Part shown: positions 50,701 to 63,722 of the stretch, in pieces
Position numbering within the stretch: position 1 is the first letter of the stretch
How the letters are laid out: every line of letters begins with the position of its first letter
Assembly: GCA_013396525.1 (NCBI GenBank)
Contig: VWYX01000212.1
Coordinates: forward strand, 806,001-870,000
Source of the DNA: Chaetorhynchus papuensis
Taxonomy: Eukaryota; Chordata; Aves; Passeriformes; Rhipiduridae
DNA: 64,000 nucleotides
Reading direction: 5' to 3'
Made by a program: the position numbers and the translations under genes
The notes under the pieces: generated by a model
Databases searched by the model: none
What the model was told of the DNA's origin: nothing
What the model saw: only the letters and a program-made list of their open reading frames with translations

Positions 50701-51297
50701 CACTAATTTGCACAGCATGGAAGTTCCACCGCCACCACATTTTCTGGTCCCAGCTCTCTAATAGGTGTGAACTCCCTGGCTTCTCTTTTCAGCAATCTCA
50801 TCCATGCTGGGAAGTACCAAAGCTCTTTAAGTAGGTAATGGTTGCTACATGAAGAGTAATGGTTTCTATTTCCATTACTGCTTCTTTAAGACAGAAAAAA
50901 AAGTAAACAAAAAAGGTACTTTTCATTTTATTAAAGTACTTGTGCATTTCCAACACTGTGGTTATCTGATGTTCATCCAACAAAGCATAGGCTCCGGAGG
51001 GAACAAACTTTATTTGAAACAAATCTAACTTATTAAATGTCTTTAGATTTATCTTGAAAGATCACAAATAACTTTATAAACTGCGAACATATAACACCTT
51101 CTTACCTCTCAATTCTGGAAAAAAAAAATTTAAAAAGCCAAAGATCATAACAAACAATAGGGTATGTTGTATTTGTTGGAAACTGAAAAGATAGGCTAGG
51201 TAGGTAACATGCAGTTAACTCAGTGGCCTGGAAAATGGGCAATGGGCAAAATGTATAGAATCTGGCTGGTATTGAATTAATTGTCTTCATAGCAACT
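47791..51297. other. Unique DNA, no gene found
   Basis: No exon or repeat family is recognised over 3.5 kb. Open frames are at most 91 codons, with opposing overlaps. 50433-50448 is a run of 16 A. 48420-48740 has a mixed-composition, nonrepetitive texture but no coding frame. Confidence 0.45.
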
Positions 51298-51821
51298 CCT
51301 GTGGTGCTGTGGGTTGGATTTGTGCTTAAATCAGTATTGGTAACACACCAGTATTTTGACTACAGTTAAACAGTGTTTGCACAGCATCAGTGGTTTCTCC
51401 TTTCCCATTGTGCGCCCCCATCCCTCCACAGAGAGTAAGCTGGGTATCAGAAAGGAGTTGACAGTTGATTGGGACAGCTGTCCCAATTTTTTCAGTGGGA
51501 AATTCCATAGCATATAACATCATAGTTAGCATTAAAACTGGGCTAGAGGAAGAAAGGTGTGAAGCTCCTTGGCTTCCAAGGTGGCCATTATGTGGAGACT
51601 GACTGGGCATCAGTATGCTCATGGGAGATGGCAATTCATTAGGCTGCATTGTGTAGCTTTTTTTTTTCTCTCCTTCATCTAATAAACTGTCCATATCTTG
51701 ATCCATGAGTTTATTAGCTTCAGTCTTTCTATTCTCTCCCCTGTCCTACTCAGTTGGGCTAGGGGAGGGAGCAATGAGTTTCTGTGTGTGCTTAGCTGCT
51801 GGCTGGGGCCAACTCATCACA
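51298..51821 (+). mobile_element. ERVL-like solo LTR, diverged
   Basis: It aligns with the 12.6 kb LTR family: TGTGGGTTGGATTTGTGCTT, the GTTTGCACAGCATCAG block, GGGACAGCTGTCCC, CTAATAAACTGTCCATATCT, CCATGAGTTTATTAGC, and the end GCTGGCTGGGGCCAACTCATC, which mutates the usual GGGGTTAAACCACGACA. The first ~60 bp of the family appear lost. The 126-codon minus frame is incidental. Confidence 0.82.
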
Positions 51822-52409
51822 AAGGAGGCAGAAAAAAATAGAAGAAAAATTATTCCTTTTGTATAAACAGTCCCTTTCAGCTAAAAGGGGACAAGTTCAG
51901 AGTGGTATAGATTAAATCCTGTATAGCAAAATGGACAAATACATCAAATGAAAATCACCACAAAAGGAATTTCTCTTGCCTGGAATTTTATTTCAATGAG
52001 AAAAAAAACCCCGCTAAAATCCAACCAAAACAAACCAAACCCCAAAACTGAAACATCAAAATGTCTGGTTACAATATACTTAGGAGAAAATTATTTTGTC
52101 CTTGTCCAAAATATCTCTGGTATTTTGTAATTCCAGTCTTGCATTGTACAAAGATTTAAAGTCAAAATCCAAGCAAAGGTTTTGATAGCTGTGTCTTTTT
52201 ACTGCTGTTTTTGATAGTAAAGCTTTTAGAACATCTTGTTGTTCATTGAACTTTGGAAGGAAGCCAGTATAGAATTCACTTTGAAATTAGCAGAACTTAA
52301 AACAAACAACAAGCAAGTTTTATACTGGCTTACATTAGTTTCATCTGTGTTGGTCTTAAGTTGTTCCTAACTGTTTTCTATCACTTTCAGGGGTCTGGGG
52401 GTGGCCCGG
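51822..52409. other. Short unique stretch, no gene found
   Basis: AT-rich spacer between two LTRs. A run with CCAACCAAAACAAACCAAAC at about 52020-52040 is low-complexity. Confidence 0.5.
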
Positions 52410-52910
52410 TGTGTTGCAGCCTTCCTGGAGACAGTGTCCTGCTAGGGAAGGGCTTCTCCAGGAGCCTCAGCAACTCCCCTAAGCAATAGATGATTTCAGC
52501 AAGTGTAGCAGCTTCTCTGCTTCAAGTGATATCAGCTCTTGTGATTCAGCTCTTTGTGAAATCACCCAAGGCAAACTCGGGGACAGAGAGACGAGGAGCT
52601 TTATGTGGCAATTCCACAGGGTAGCTTTTATTGTCCAGCAGCCCTTGTGAAGGGAAAACCAGGGACAACAACTCCCTGTCTGGGGCAGAGACAGGGGCCT
52701 TTTTATGGGAAAGGCAGGGGGTGGGTAGGAACCAATTAGCCAACTGGGTACAAGGTATTACCATAGAGAAGCAAGACATGCTGAGGCTGGTTCACTTGGT
52801 CACCATAACCCAGAGGAAGGTTTCTTATCTCTGAGTCCTTTTGCCCTCAGGCTTCTCTCCTCCAAGGGAGTGCAGAGGGCTCCTGCGCCAAGGGCCCACT
52901 GCCCTCCACA
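52410..52910 (-). mobile_element. Solo LTR, minus strand
   Basis: Termini are TGTGTTGCAGCCTTCC and CTGCCCTCCACA. On the minus strand a TATA-like CCCATAAAAAGG (reverse of about 52699-52710) lies about 70 bp upstream of a polyadenylation signal (reverse of TTTATT at 52627-52632). This spacing is typical of an LTR promoter and R region. GC content is higher than the flanks. Target duplications are not clear (CCCGG and ATTTT). The family is probably an avian ERV, distinct from the ERVL-like copies. Confidence 0.75.
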
Positions 52911-55900
52911 ATTTTCATCACTTTTAAGTATTAAAAACTTTTATGGTCTTAACAAAAAATTTAATTTCTGTAGAAACTTTATTTTTATTTTAAAATATAT
53001 TTTTTTTACTTCTACTTCATGATTTTCCAGCCTTACTGTGCTATATTTCACTCAATGTCTTCCTAACTGGCTTCCCTGTCACTTAAAAGTGAACTAAAAC
53101 TCAGACAAGAGTCGTTGGTTCTTAATATAGACAGAATGTCAGTGTCAAGCAGTCATGTAACTTAGGAATTAAGTTTAAACCCAGCTCCACTAATATAAGT
53201 GTGGCAAAATTACCAGTGATGATTATTCCTAATCGCAAAAATTCCAAGTTCATACTTATGCTACCTCATCTTTAGTATAAATTTATTAATCTCCAGCATG
53301 CTCAATGGGACCTCAGCTGATTCTGTGTCCTTTCCATCCAAGGCTTTTCAGAATATGGCTAGTTTATTTTTGCCTGCTTCTTTCTCTCAATCTAAAATCC
53401 TAAATATTCAACAGTGGCAGTTTCATGTGCTGGCTCCACAGTACTTCATAGAGAACTTCTATGTGTTTTTCTAAGAGGTCTTAGAACTTCAGTAGTGTTT
53501 AACCCAGTCATCATATCTTCACTCATTCATAGTGTTTAACAGTGTTTCTGTTCCCTTAAATTCTTCCAGTATGCAAGATTTAATTCTCCAAGAATGTCTC
53601 AGAGGTCTATGTCTTATTGAAACCCTTCCATTCAGGAAATATCAGAGTGAAAAATGTTGTCATACTCCACTGCACAAAATTAAAGAGGAACTGAAGGATA
53701 TACTGGGAAAGATTAATTTCTTGCTTGTGAATGGAAACATTATATACTGAGATACCACAATCACAGCCACAATACCAAAGCACATCTTCATATTAATCTT
53801 CCAAAGAGCATTCAAAATTAATTAGAAGTTCAAGCACTACCATTCCTTCTGGAACATAAATGTTTTATTTCAGCTGTAACCAGAAAGATGATAACCAGCA
53901 CAAGCATTTGAAGGGAAATTACATTTTGAGATTATAGTGCTCAGAAGCCCCAGTGCCTTTATACTGCTGAAGCAGAACAAGATTTTTCTTTCACATGGCA
54001 GCCTGGATTAAAGCTGTTCCTTGAAAGAAGTGCATTTTGAACTAGTTCAGTGTGAATGACTGGCCTTAAACATGATTCATGTTTATGTTAAAGTTCTGGC
54101 ATATCAGAAGTTTTTGCTTCCAGCTTTTTGCCAAAAAAAGTGGTTGACACTCAGCTGCTTTATTTATTTTATTTTCCCAGTCATAGCCTGAAGTTTTAGG
54201 GAAGCCCTTCTGAAGTTGAAGCCTTCAAAGTTTAATTACAAGGAAAAAGGAACACTTTTCACATACTAGCTCACATTTCTTACTTCAACTACTTGCTAAT
54301 CCACACACACAACAAATTAATCTGCTTAATTCATGTAGGTCAGATGGGCAAGACATAGCATAAGATGAACCCTTTTCATGAGTGCGTGACTAGTGCAGAA
54401 TTGTCAGTGTCAACTACTGACTTCAGTGCTGCTGTAGTGGCTTGGAGCAGCTCAGGGTGCACCCTCAGTTAATTTGACCAGTAAAACACCCAATGATATA
54501 AATTTTTAGGCTTCAGTGAAGGAAATCCTGAAAAATAACTTATAATACACTTATCTTAGAATGACATTTATAAGATTACAGTTTTTAACACTTGCCAGAT
54601 TTCCAGCTGTCTTGAGTACAAGGAAAATCAAAGTGATAGGAAATTGCATAGGAAAAGGTTTACTTGTGCAGTTGTGTGTATGTCCTTATTTCCAATGCTG
54701 AAGAAAAAACCTGTAACTATAGCTTCACTAATGGTACTTCAGCACTGCTGCCTTAGCCAGAATTTCAAGTTACTAGTGGGTAGGAGTAGGGAAATCATTG
54801 GAAAGAGGAAATAAAAAAGAGGGGAGGGGTGCATTCCCCCATACATCTTAGAATTCTTGGGAACCAGCATCTAATCTGTGTCTCCCATCTCTCGTCCTCT
54901 CATACTTCTATGTATTAATTTCTTGATGGATATGGTTCTGAAGGCTTTAGCCATTTGAGAGGAGAGAAAAAGGAATGGCATATAGTTTCACATATCAAAT
55001 TAAGCATAATAATTAACAGTATTAATTATTTTTAATAGTATGTAAGGCCATCAATTTCAAAGCTTAGAATTTCACAAAATATACAATTCAAGCTCTGTGA
55101 AACCTCTTCTGGCAGGTTTCTGGGGTGATAAAAGACAGAACCTGGGATAACAAGTTGAATTAGATTCTACTTCCAGGTTTACCCTTTGAATGCCTGCAGT
55201 GCAGACACAGTGGAGGATTACTTCCTAATTCATGAATAGAAGTAATGATATTGTCTGCCAAAAACGAGCACAGAAGAACTGAGTTGCATAAATTATTGTC
55301 AATATCGGGACAGGTCAAAGCAGGCAACAAAATAGGCATTTCGCTGCTATTGTTATTGCCACCCTCAATGGCTGTTAATCCCAGTACTTCCAAGTATTCA
55401 GGTCTTCAAAACAACTTGAAGCACACTGGTTTATGAGTATCAGGTTCTGACAGAGCAGCAAGGACATCTCTCTGCCATAGCTTGGTCCTGTGACAAGCAA
55501 GAGTCTCTGGTTCAGTCTTGCTGGTTCAGCAAGCAGAGTCTGCAAAAACCTTCATAGCAAGGGATGAGGAGTTTGCCTTGCAGCCTTAATTCATCTCAGA
55601 AGAGACTGGGGACATTGAATGTTGAATGTTTTTGTTCAGTGACAGAATGCCTACTTGGTCACTGAAGTTCTCTATTTTAAGATGGTTGCTAACTAGAAAC
55701 ACAGATATTCCCCCGGAGTTTCATTAGTCTGAAGCAAATGTATATTTACTTGACTACTAAAGAGCCTGATGCCAGTGTTTGCCTTCTGTGGTACTGGGAA
55801 CTGCTAAGCTCCCAGTTGCTGTGCAGTAGCATAGCACTCTTGTCTCACTCTACTTCTCTCCTGTTTCCAGAGATGGAGCAAAGGTACCAAGCTCTGCAGC
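52911..55900. other. Unique DNA, no gene found
   Basis: Nearly 3 kb without a recognised exon, RNA gene or repeat. Open frames are at most 80 codons. Confidence 0.5.
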
Positions 55901-56486
55901 TGTGGTCTGGGTCTGGCTGGGATGAAGTTAACTTTCATCACATCATCCCATATGGTACAGTGGTTTGTATTTGTGACTAGAACAGCGATGACAACATACC
56001 AATCTTTTAGCTCTTGTTAAGCCACATTTGCACAGAATCAAGGCCTTTTTTTCTGCCATTCTATAGGTGTGGGTCGGGGGTCCACAAGAGTCTGAGGGGG
56101 GACACAGTCGGGACAGCTGACACAAACTGAGCAAAGCAATATTCTACACCTTACAGTGTCTGCTCAGCAATGAAAACTCAATGAAAGGAGGAGGAAGAGA
56201 TGATCCTCAGTGCTCTGGTGTCAGTCTTCCTAAGCAGCCTTTACGTGTGTTGAGCCCTGGCTTCTCAGGAAGCAGCTGGACATCTACCTCTCAACAGGAA
56301 TAGTGAATTAACTACTAATTTGCCTTCATTGTGTGTGCAGCTTTGTTTCACTTATTAAACTGTCCATCTAAGCACACAAGTTTTCTCACTTCTGTGTTTC
56401 TGATTGTCTCTTCAATCTCAGTGTGAGGAAATTAGTGAGATACTGTTTGGGGAGGTAGCAGCTGGATGGAGTCATCCCACCACAAC
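55901..56486 (+). mobile_element. ERVL-like solo LTR, diverged
   Basis: The start TGTGGTCTGGGTCTGGCTGG and following GGATGAAGTTAACTTTCATC match the family start. Then come TTTGCACAGAATCAAGGCC, GTCGGGACAGCTGACACAAAC, the TTCACTTATTAAACTGTCC block, GTTTTCTCACTTCTG, and the end CATCCCACCACAAC. Spacing agrees with the 12.6 kb copy. No matching target duplication is seen, and substitutions are frequent. Confidence 0.85.
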
Positions 56487-57276
56487 CTGAAAGAACACTT
56501 TATCAATATATACTTCCATACACACATCCTGCCTCTTCTGCCTGCCTCATTTCTTAAAGTTCAGGTCTCCAAATAGCCCTTTCTATTCATGGGACACATA
56601 CATACAGTGCAACAGGAGAAATCAGCCTATGCAATTCAGATCAGGGAAGCTTTCCATCCCATTCTGATGTAATATGTGCAACCAACTTTTCTTCACTTGA
56701 AGAATCAAATCAAACAGCAGCTTCGTTCTAATAACAGTAAATGAATGTGTACTTCTGGTAGACAAGTGGTAAATGAGCAGCAGACTTATTAAACCTTTGG
56801 TTAGTGGCTTATTTCCCACACAAGCAAAAAAAAAAAAAATTGTAAAAGAACTTTAAGTTCTGTCTGTCCAAACCTTCTGATTCTGTCTGTCTAAACCCTA
56901 CTATCACCATACATTGCCTATAATTTACTCAAGTAGCTGTGTATTTTTACAGCTGAGTATAGCTTTAAGCATATGATTCCTACACACTCATTTCACTCAG
57001 TCATTAATACATTCCTAAAATGGAAGAATAGTTCTTAAACAAGAAGCCTCCTGAAACAGAGTTTCACTTCACACTAACTGCTATATGGGCCCTGGTACAA
57101 GACTGAAATTTTTGGGGAGTGCTCTTACTAGAAGCAACAACACAAATGTTGGCAGAAGAAACTGTGATACCAAATTTCTTCATAATTTTTATTAGGACAT
57201 GTATTTTTTGTAAAAAGTTGTTAGATATTTGTCCATTTGCTAGTGATGGTGGTAAATTTCTTATTTTTTAAAACAG
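56487..57276. other. Unique spacer between two LTRs of one family
   Basis: No retroviral gag, pol or env similarity is visible between the two same-orientation LTRs, so they are separate insertions rather than a provirus. A run of 13 A lies at about 56827-56839. Confidence 0.6.
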
Positions 57277-57774
57277 TGTACTGATTTTGACTGGGATAGA
57301 GTTAACTTTCTTCATGGTAGCTTGCATGGTGTTATATTTGGTGTATGTGATCTAAACTGTGTTGATAAGGAACAGTTGAGCACTGCTTCTGTAGCATCAA
57401 GAACTTTTCTGTTTCTCACGTTGCCCCTCCAGTGTCTAGGCTGTGGTGGGCAAGGAGTTGGTAGGGGACACAGACAGGAGAGTTTGTCCAAATTAATGAA
57501 AGAGGTATTTAATGTCACAAGATGTTGTACTGAGTGATAAAAACTGAGTGGGAAGAGGAACAAAGGGGTGGCATTTGCAGAGATGATGTTTTTATTTCCA
57601 AGTAACCATTGTTGTTGATGAAGTTCTGCTTTCCTGTGCATGCTTTGCTTGCACACTCAGATTTTTCTTTACCCACTAGTTTTCTCACTTTTACCCTTCC
57701 AATTCTCTCTGCCTGCATGGGAATGACCAAGGTACTGTGTGGGACTGAACTGCCTACTAGGGTTAAACACAACA
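57277..57774 (+). mobile_element. ERVL-like solo LTR
   Basis: The start TGTACTGATTTTGACTGGG, then ATAGAGTTAACTTTCTTCAT, GGGACACAGACAGGAGAG, CTAGTTTTCTCACTTTTACC, CTTCCAATTCTCTCTGCC, and the end TAGGGTTAAACACAACA match the family in order. The TATTAAACTG segment seen in other copies is deleted. Flanks AACAG and AATAA do not form a clear duplication. The 114- and 86-codon minus frames are incidental. Confidence 0.88.
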
Positions 57775-60700
57775 AATAATAATTGTTTTACATGTATGAG
57801 ACATACATCATCCCCAAAAACTGAAGAATTTATCCAAAAATGTCTCCTTTTCTTACCCTCTACTGACTTGTATGTTGCCACATGCCTTCAGAATTTAACT
57901 ACAGACTAAAAAAATTAGAAAGCTAGTCTCAACTGCAATACTTTTATTTCTGTATCTTGAGATATGTCCAGAGAAAGAAAGATAATATAACCTCCATTAA
58001 TCTGGTCACTCTCCTAATACACCAAAGTATCATACCAAAAATTTTTGCCACATCAGTTTAGCAGAAGTTCATGCTAAGTTGATAGTCTCTATGCCCTTTA
58101 CAAAGAATTTTCCAGGATAACATTTCCCAGTCTTCATGTATAAATATCCTGCTTTGCATATGACTACATCACATTTGAGCATAAATTTTATTACCTTTGA
58201 ATACAAATATTCTATAATGAGCATGCTCAATTTTTGTCTGATCATAAAGCAATAAAACAAAAACCCTTCAAAAAGTCAATCTGGTTAACAGTCCTAAACA
58301 AAACTTACAAATTTCAAAGTAAGAATGAACAATTTAGAACACTATTTTTTAATAAAACATGTTTGACTACTGTCAGTTATATTCCTTTTTTCTTTTACAT
58401 GAATAGTATATCAGCTATTCTGTTGTTTTACTTGGCTAACAACCCTGTAGAAAATCAGATCATTTTCTAGAATCTAAAAACATATATTTATTTATTGCTT
58501 GGACAAAGAGTTGCACAAATGCAAGAGGAAGGCTTCTAAATCCAGTAACACCTTCTGCTCATGTCTAGACATGACTGAAACACAATGAGAGATGGATAAG
58601 AAGGTCAAGCAGTTTTTCATTTCTTGGATGGAGCTGTTACAGGTTTGTCCACATAAACTAATATCAGAATGCAGAAATATAAAAATGAAATTTCAGAAAT
58701 AGTTACCTGCATTTTATAATGGGAGAAATCGTAATATCCCTCCCTTAATAGCAAACCTGCCTCTAACTTATCCTGGCAATAAATCTGATGGTAATCCAAT
58801 CATGCTGAATGACAAAGATGGCTCAAAGTACACCTGCTTTTCAAATATGTTTTCAGTTATGCTGATACAACATTAAAATCCTGGATCAGTTCCTTGATCT
58901 GTTTGACCATGCAGTTCTATAAAAATTAAACCAGCACAACTGAGATGGTGTAAAGAAACATGGAAACACAGAAAAGACAGAACAGTTCGAAATGGCCTTG
59001 ACTCCAAGGAAAGAATTCTCTGTAATGATATTCAATGAGACCAATAGGAATTGATGAGTTTTTCCCCCTAATTGAATCCAGAGTTGATTTCAATTAGAAT
59101 TCAGAGCCCATGGCATTAGTGTTACCATCACTGCAAAATCACATTACAAAGGGCATAAGTTATTCAAACTAAGATTCAAAGTTTTCCATAGTTTCAAGAA
59201 GGCGACTGTAATTAGAGTGCATTACTTGGAGGCTATTAGATTAAATTACACATTCACATTCCTTTTAAAGTTGGTGGATTTTCTAGGTTGAAAGAAGATA
59301 TTAGATTCAAGGGTAATGAAGCAATATTACCTAGGTAGTAGTTAGGTAAGAAGAGTGAACAAAATGATTATTATGTCATATATTCATTTACTGGTGACAA
59401 TCAAGACAAAATTTAGAAGAATTTATCTGTGAAAGAGTTTTCATTTTTGATCAAATCTACAATGCCTTTATAATATTAATTCCTTAAAAACACAGAATAA
59501 GCCTCCCTAGAAAAGTACTTATTGAAAATTTTCTGGATGAGTAAAGACATTGGCATCACAGGTTATTTTCACAAGTTAAGTATCTCCAGGCCATAAAAAG
59601 TAAGATATGTTAGCCATTTTTCCAGTACCACCTGTCAAAAAAGCCCAGTTCAGAAAAGTTTATCAGGAAAGAATTAAAGGTGGGAAAAAAAGCCATTTTC
59701 AGGAGACTAACAATAGTCTTCTCAGTTTAAGATATTAAGAATATAAAGAATATGTAAAAAGCCCCCTACCCTTATCTCAATTATGTTTGCATGTAGAATC
59801 ACACACTGAAGACAATTTGGATGCCATGTTTCTTAGTTTGGAGGCTGTTGTGTGTTTGTCTGTTTCTTTTGTTTTGCTTTGCTTTGTTTTGCATTTTACT
59901 TTGAAGACTTTAGCAATACTCGATTGTTTGTTTATGCTTCTAAGAATCACAAATAGAGCTTTTTTTTTTATTTCAACAAATTCTTCATTGCCAATTCAGC
60001 AAAATGATAAATTCAGCTTTTTGTAGTCTTAGGGGCATTAAGCATAAAACAAAATGCTAACAGGAAATACACTTGCAATCTCACATTGACTGTTACATCT
60101 TATGGAGATATTCCCTAATGAGGAGTAAGAGTTTACGGAAAATAAGCTTACGTTGAGCTATGTGTTACCTGGAAGTTTAGTTTTGAGCAAACAATGTCAT
60201 GGTCAACTCTATGTCTCAACAAGAAAGCAGAACAGGGTTATTAACTAATTATTTAAGCGGCATTTCTCTGAAAAAAAAAAATTAAGAGGAAGAATAAATA
60301 ATCTCAGTAGTGCTCATAGAAAGTGAAAAGATCAAATGACAGTAAGTAAAGAACTATTGCAGAAAGTACTCAAATTAAAATGATGGAAAAATTAATTATT
60401 TATTATATATTGTTTTGAAAATACTCTTTCCCTGATAGACAGACCAATTCCACTCCCAAAATTTAGCATTAGCAATTCTCTGTTTCCTTAATAGAAGCTA
60501 TCATTCACAATGACAGTTAGTATGGTACTATTTTGGCTGCAGTTCTCAGTGGAACCATTTTCAAAATAACTTACTGTGTGACACTGAGGAAAACACTGAG
60601 TACCTCAACACTGCATACCAAAGCAAAAAGACAGGAAAGACTTTTTGCTAGGGTAGACAAGAGAGACCCAGGCCAATTTGGGAAAAGTTGCTGGAAGAGT

Positions 60701-61019
60701 AGCAAGAATTATAAATTTCCTTGTATGAAAAAGGGAAAAAAAAAGTTTCTTGTTTGAGTTTGGCAATGTTTGGAAACAAATTCGGGATGCATGCAGCATT
60801 GTTCATCACATAAGTGTCCACAGAGAGAAAAAATGTACTTTGTATTCAGAAATTGGCAAGTATTTTGGCTTACTGCTCCTTTTTCCCAAATCCACTACAA
60901 GGCTACCTATTTTGTTTTACAGTTACTTTTCTAGGTCTCAGGGCATGCTTGCTTTTAGATACACACAACAGAAAGGGAAAACAGTATTTCTTAAATTTGG
61001 TGAATCTATGAGTGTCCTT
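57775..61019. other. Unique DNA, no gene; candidate conserved element at 58.94-59.33 kb
   Basis: No repeat or coding exon is recognised. 58940-59330 is dense in ATTA/TAAT cores in an otherwise nonrepetitive context. 59868-59893 is TTTTG/CTTTG simple sequence. The 108-codon frame at 60750-61076 overlaps a 65-codon frame and has no domain. Confidence 0.45.
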
Positions 61020-61998
61020 ACATCACTGGGGGCCAGTGGTGCACTAATGACTGCAGTAGCCATTCTTGGTGTTTAGTGGCCTCTGGAGGTCCATACCAGG
61101 TCCAGTCCTGCCTAATATCTTTATCAGTGGACTGAATGATGGAACATGTACACTCAAATAGTCTGCAGGTGTCATAAGACTGGGAGCACTGATACCTCAG
61201 AGAGTTGTGCTCCCATGCACAGAGGCTGACAGGCTGCAGGGATGGGATGACAGGAGACACATGAACCTCAGCAAAGGGAAGTGAGAAGTCCTGCACCTGG
61301 GGAGGAACAGCCCCACACACCAGTATATGCAGAGGGACATGCTCCTGGAAAGCAACTGGGCAGAAAATGCCCTGGTGCTCCCGGTTGAACATGAGTCAGT
61401 GATGTGCCTTTGCACCAAATGTTACTGGTATCCTGGGCTGCATTAGACAACATATAGCCAGCAGATCAACAGAGGTGATCCAGTCCCTCTGCTTAGCACT
61501 GCTGAGGCCACATCTGGAGTACTGTGTCTGGTTCCGGGTGCTGCAGTGCAAGAGAGACATGTTAGATAAATTCCAGAAAAGAGAAACAAAGGTGTTCAGG
61601 AGACTGGAGCATCTCACTGGGGAGGAAAAGCTGGAACATCTGTGACTCTTCAGCCTGGAGAAAACAAGGCTCAGCAGTAAGGTTGCTGAACACCTGAAGA
61701 GAGGGTGTAAAGAAGACAGAAACAGATTCTTTTCAGTGATGGCAGGACCAGAGACAATGAGCATAACTGGAAACACAGGAGGTTCCCTGTGAACATCAGA
61801 AAACACTTCTTGTGTCTGAGTGTGACTGAGTACTGCCACAGGTTGCCCAGGCAGACTGTGCAGTGTCCCTCTTTGGAGAACTTCAAAAGCTCTCTGGGAC
61901 ACTGACTCCCTGTGGCCCTGCTTGTCAGGGGATATTTGACTAGATGGCATGCAGAGGTCCCTCCTAACTTCAACCATTCTGTGATTCTGTGATTCTCT
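61020..61998 (+). mobile_element. CR1 LINE, ~1 kb, RT C-terminus to 3' tail
   Basis: It starts around the SVLGPVLFNI-equivalent segment (CCAGGTCCAGTCCTGCCTAA, then TATCTTTATCAGTGG), passes through GAAGTCCTGCACCTGGGGAG, CATCTGGAGTACTGTGTCTG, ACAGGTTGCCCAGGCAG and CTTTGGAGAACTTCAAAAGC, and ends in CAGAGGTCCCTCCTAACTTC with GTGATTCTGTGATTCT octamers. Stops break the plus frame. The long minus-strand frame of 215 codons at 61396-62043 is antisense to the LINE and is not a gene. Confidence 0.92.
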
Positions 61999-62070
61999 GA
62001 CTGTTTCTGTAGCTCTAGGATATATCAATTCTATTACTCTCAAATAATTTTAGGTGATTAACATGGTGGT

Positions 62071-62698
62071 TGTCTGGGTTTTGGAGACAAAACTTCAGGA
62101 GTAAACACTCCGGAATAAGTGTCTCCTCCGAAGGGAAAAAGGGCCTCCCCCTTTCCTCCACCAATAAGACAAGCGGGTCACAGCAAGTGAAAGTGAAAAG
62201 AAAACAAACTGTGTATTAACACCAAAAAAAAAAAAAAAAAAAGGGGAGAACAGGGGAAAAAAAAAAAAAACAACCAAACAAACCTAAAAATACAACAAAT
62301 TCCCAGAGACGGAACAGACACCCAGGGCTCGGACCAGCCGGGGCCACCCCGTGGGCCCGCCGGGGCCACCCCTGCAGGCTACCCGGACCGGAGAGGAGGG
62401 AAGGGAGGGAGTGAGGCAAGGGGAAGGAAAGGGAAAAGACAACAAGAAAAACCCAAGAGAACCTTTTCCCAGCTAGCTGGAACACAAAGGAAGCCCAAAG
62501 AGCAGCACAGTGCTCCCGGCGCACTCCCTCGGAGCCCTGCCCAGACCCGAAGCCCCCAGCCCGTTGGGCTCAGCCGTTAAACTGCCCCGCTCTCAGTCCC
62601 GTGGCCTCGCCCCTGGTTCCATCTCAAAGAAACAGCGTCCTTGGGCATTAAGCGGATGGTTAAGGAATAATGCGGCCTCATAATATCACCCCAGGACA
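62071..62698 (-). mobile_element. 628 bp LTR, GC-rich, same family as 42760-43367
   Basis: The start TGTCTGGGTTTTGGAG and the end CATAATATCACCCCAGGACA are close to the LTR at 42760-43367. Flanking GTGGT (62066-62070) and GAGGT (62699-62703) agree at four of five positions. The middle (about 62290-62620) is GC- and CpG-rich, and two A runs of about 19 and 14 bases sit at 62224-62242 and 62257-62270. Minus-strand frames through this region are poly-Phe artefacts of the A runs. Confidence 0.85.
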
Positions 62699-62703
62699 GA
62701 GGT

Positions 62704-63722
62704 GATTTAATACTGGATGGTTTTTCCTCTGCAAGGTGTTCTTGAAAATAAGATCTATTAGAAGTCGAAGAAAGAGATCTAATAATTAAGTTAATTGTGT
62801 CTGAGGCTTTTAAAAAGGACACAATCCATTTCTCTTCATTTAAACAACTGAATACCAGAAGACACTAAAATATCTGCTATTTCACTTCTTTCTAGCAGAT
62901 TCATTATCATCCTGAACTACACAGGAAATTTCAAATAGCATCTTCTCCCAATATGGTTTTGCAGTTTCTACCACCTTACCAAAAAGACTGCTGAACACAT
63001 TGACCAGCTACAATATATTCACTCTGATGCTGATAGTTCCAGTCCCTTAAAAAATTTTAGATTGCACAAAATATCAGCATTAAAAAGAGACAGTTCAAGA
63101 ATCTAAGCCTGCATTCAGAACCACCTAATCATTCTTTGTGGCCTGACTTCCTATGAAAATTTGCAAGGCTTTATGGGACGGAATTTTCTTGGTGAAGAGT
63201 CTGGTAGACTTCACAGTAATATATTTGAAAAAGTAATTTTGTATCATGGCAGATAATTAATAGTTTAGGATGTCTCAAATACCAGTAGCAGTTGCAGGAT
63301 AATGATGTTATCTTCTGTTTCTAGGATTTTCAGGAGATTGATGGTTAAACAGTTCCTCCTACGGATACAATGAAAAAGAAAAAACATGCTCTCAAATCTT
63401 CTTCTTGAATAAACACAAATGTAAGCAAAATCAATAAAGAATCATGAGCCACTCAAGTGAAGTCACTGAGCAGTCCAATTACTTGAGAGCAGTTAATCAT
63501 CCAGAATGGAACAGGACATATGAACGGACGTGACGAATATTTTTGCTTTTAGGGTGGTCAATTTGAAGAGCCATAAAATTTTACTATGTTTAAAAAGACC
63601 TATTTTCTTGATTTTTTTTCACAGCAATGCCGGTAGATTGTATTCAAAAATGCTGACACATTAGAGGACAAGTCTAGAAATCAGCCTAATTTTTTGCCAC
63701 AAAATTATTATGCAGCTCTAAG
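62704..63722. other. Unique DNA, no gene found
   Basis: AT-rich sequence between two LTRs, with no recognised exon or repeat. Confidence 0.5.

Noticed and set aside
52380..52925. Similar sequences on both sides of the 52.4 kb LTR (TATCACTTTC and CATCACTTTT) as a long target duplication
   Set aside because: The match is imperfect, does not abut the TG...CA termini and is longer than LTR integrases generate.
55901..57774. Two same-orientation LTRs as a short provirus
   Set aside because: The 790 bp between them shows no gag, pol or env similarity. The copies differ by indels, and no shared target duplication flanks the pair.
61396..62043. 215-codon minus-strand open frame
   Set aside because: It is antisense to a plus-strand CR1 and its tail. 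CR1 is recognised in the plus orientation along the same interval, and the frame has no domain.
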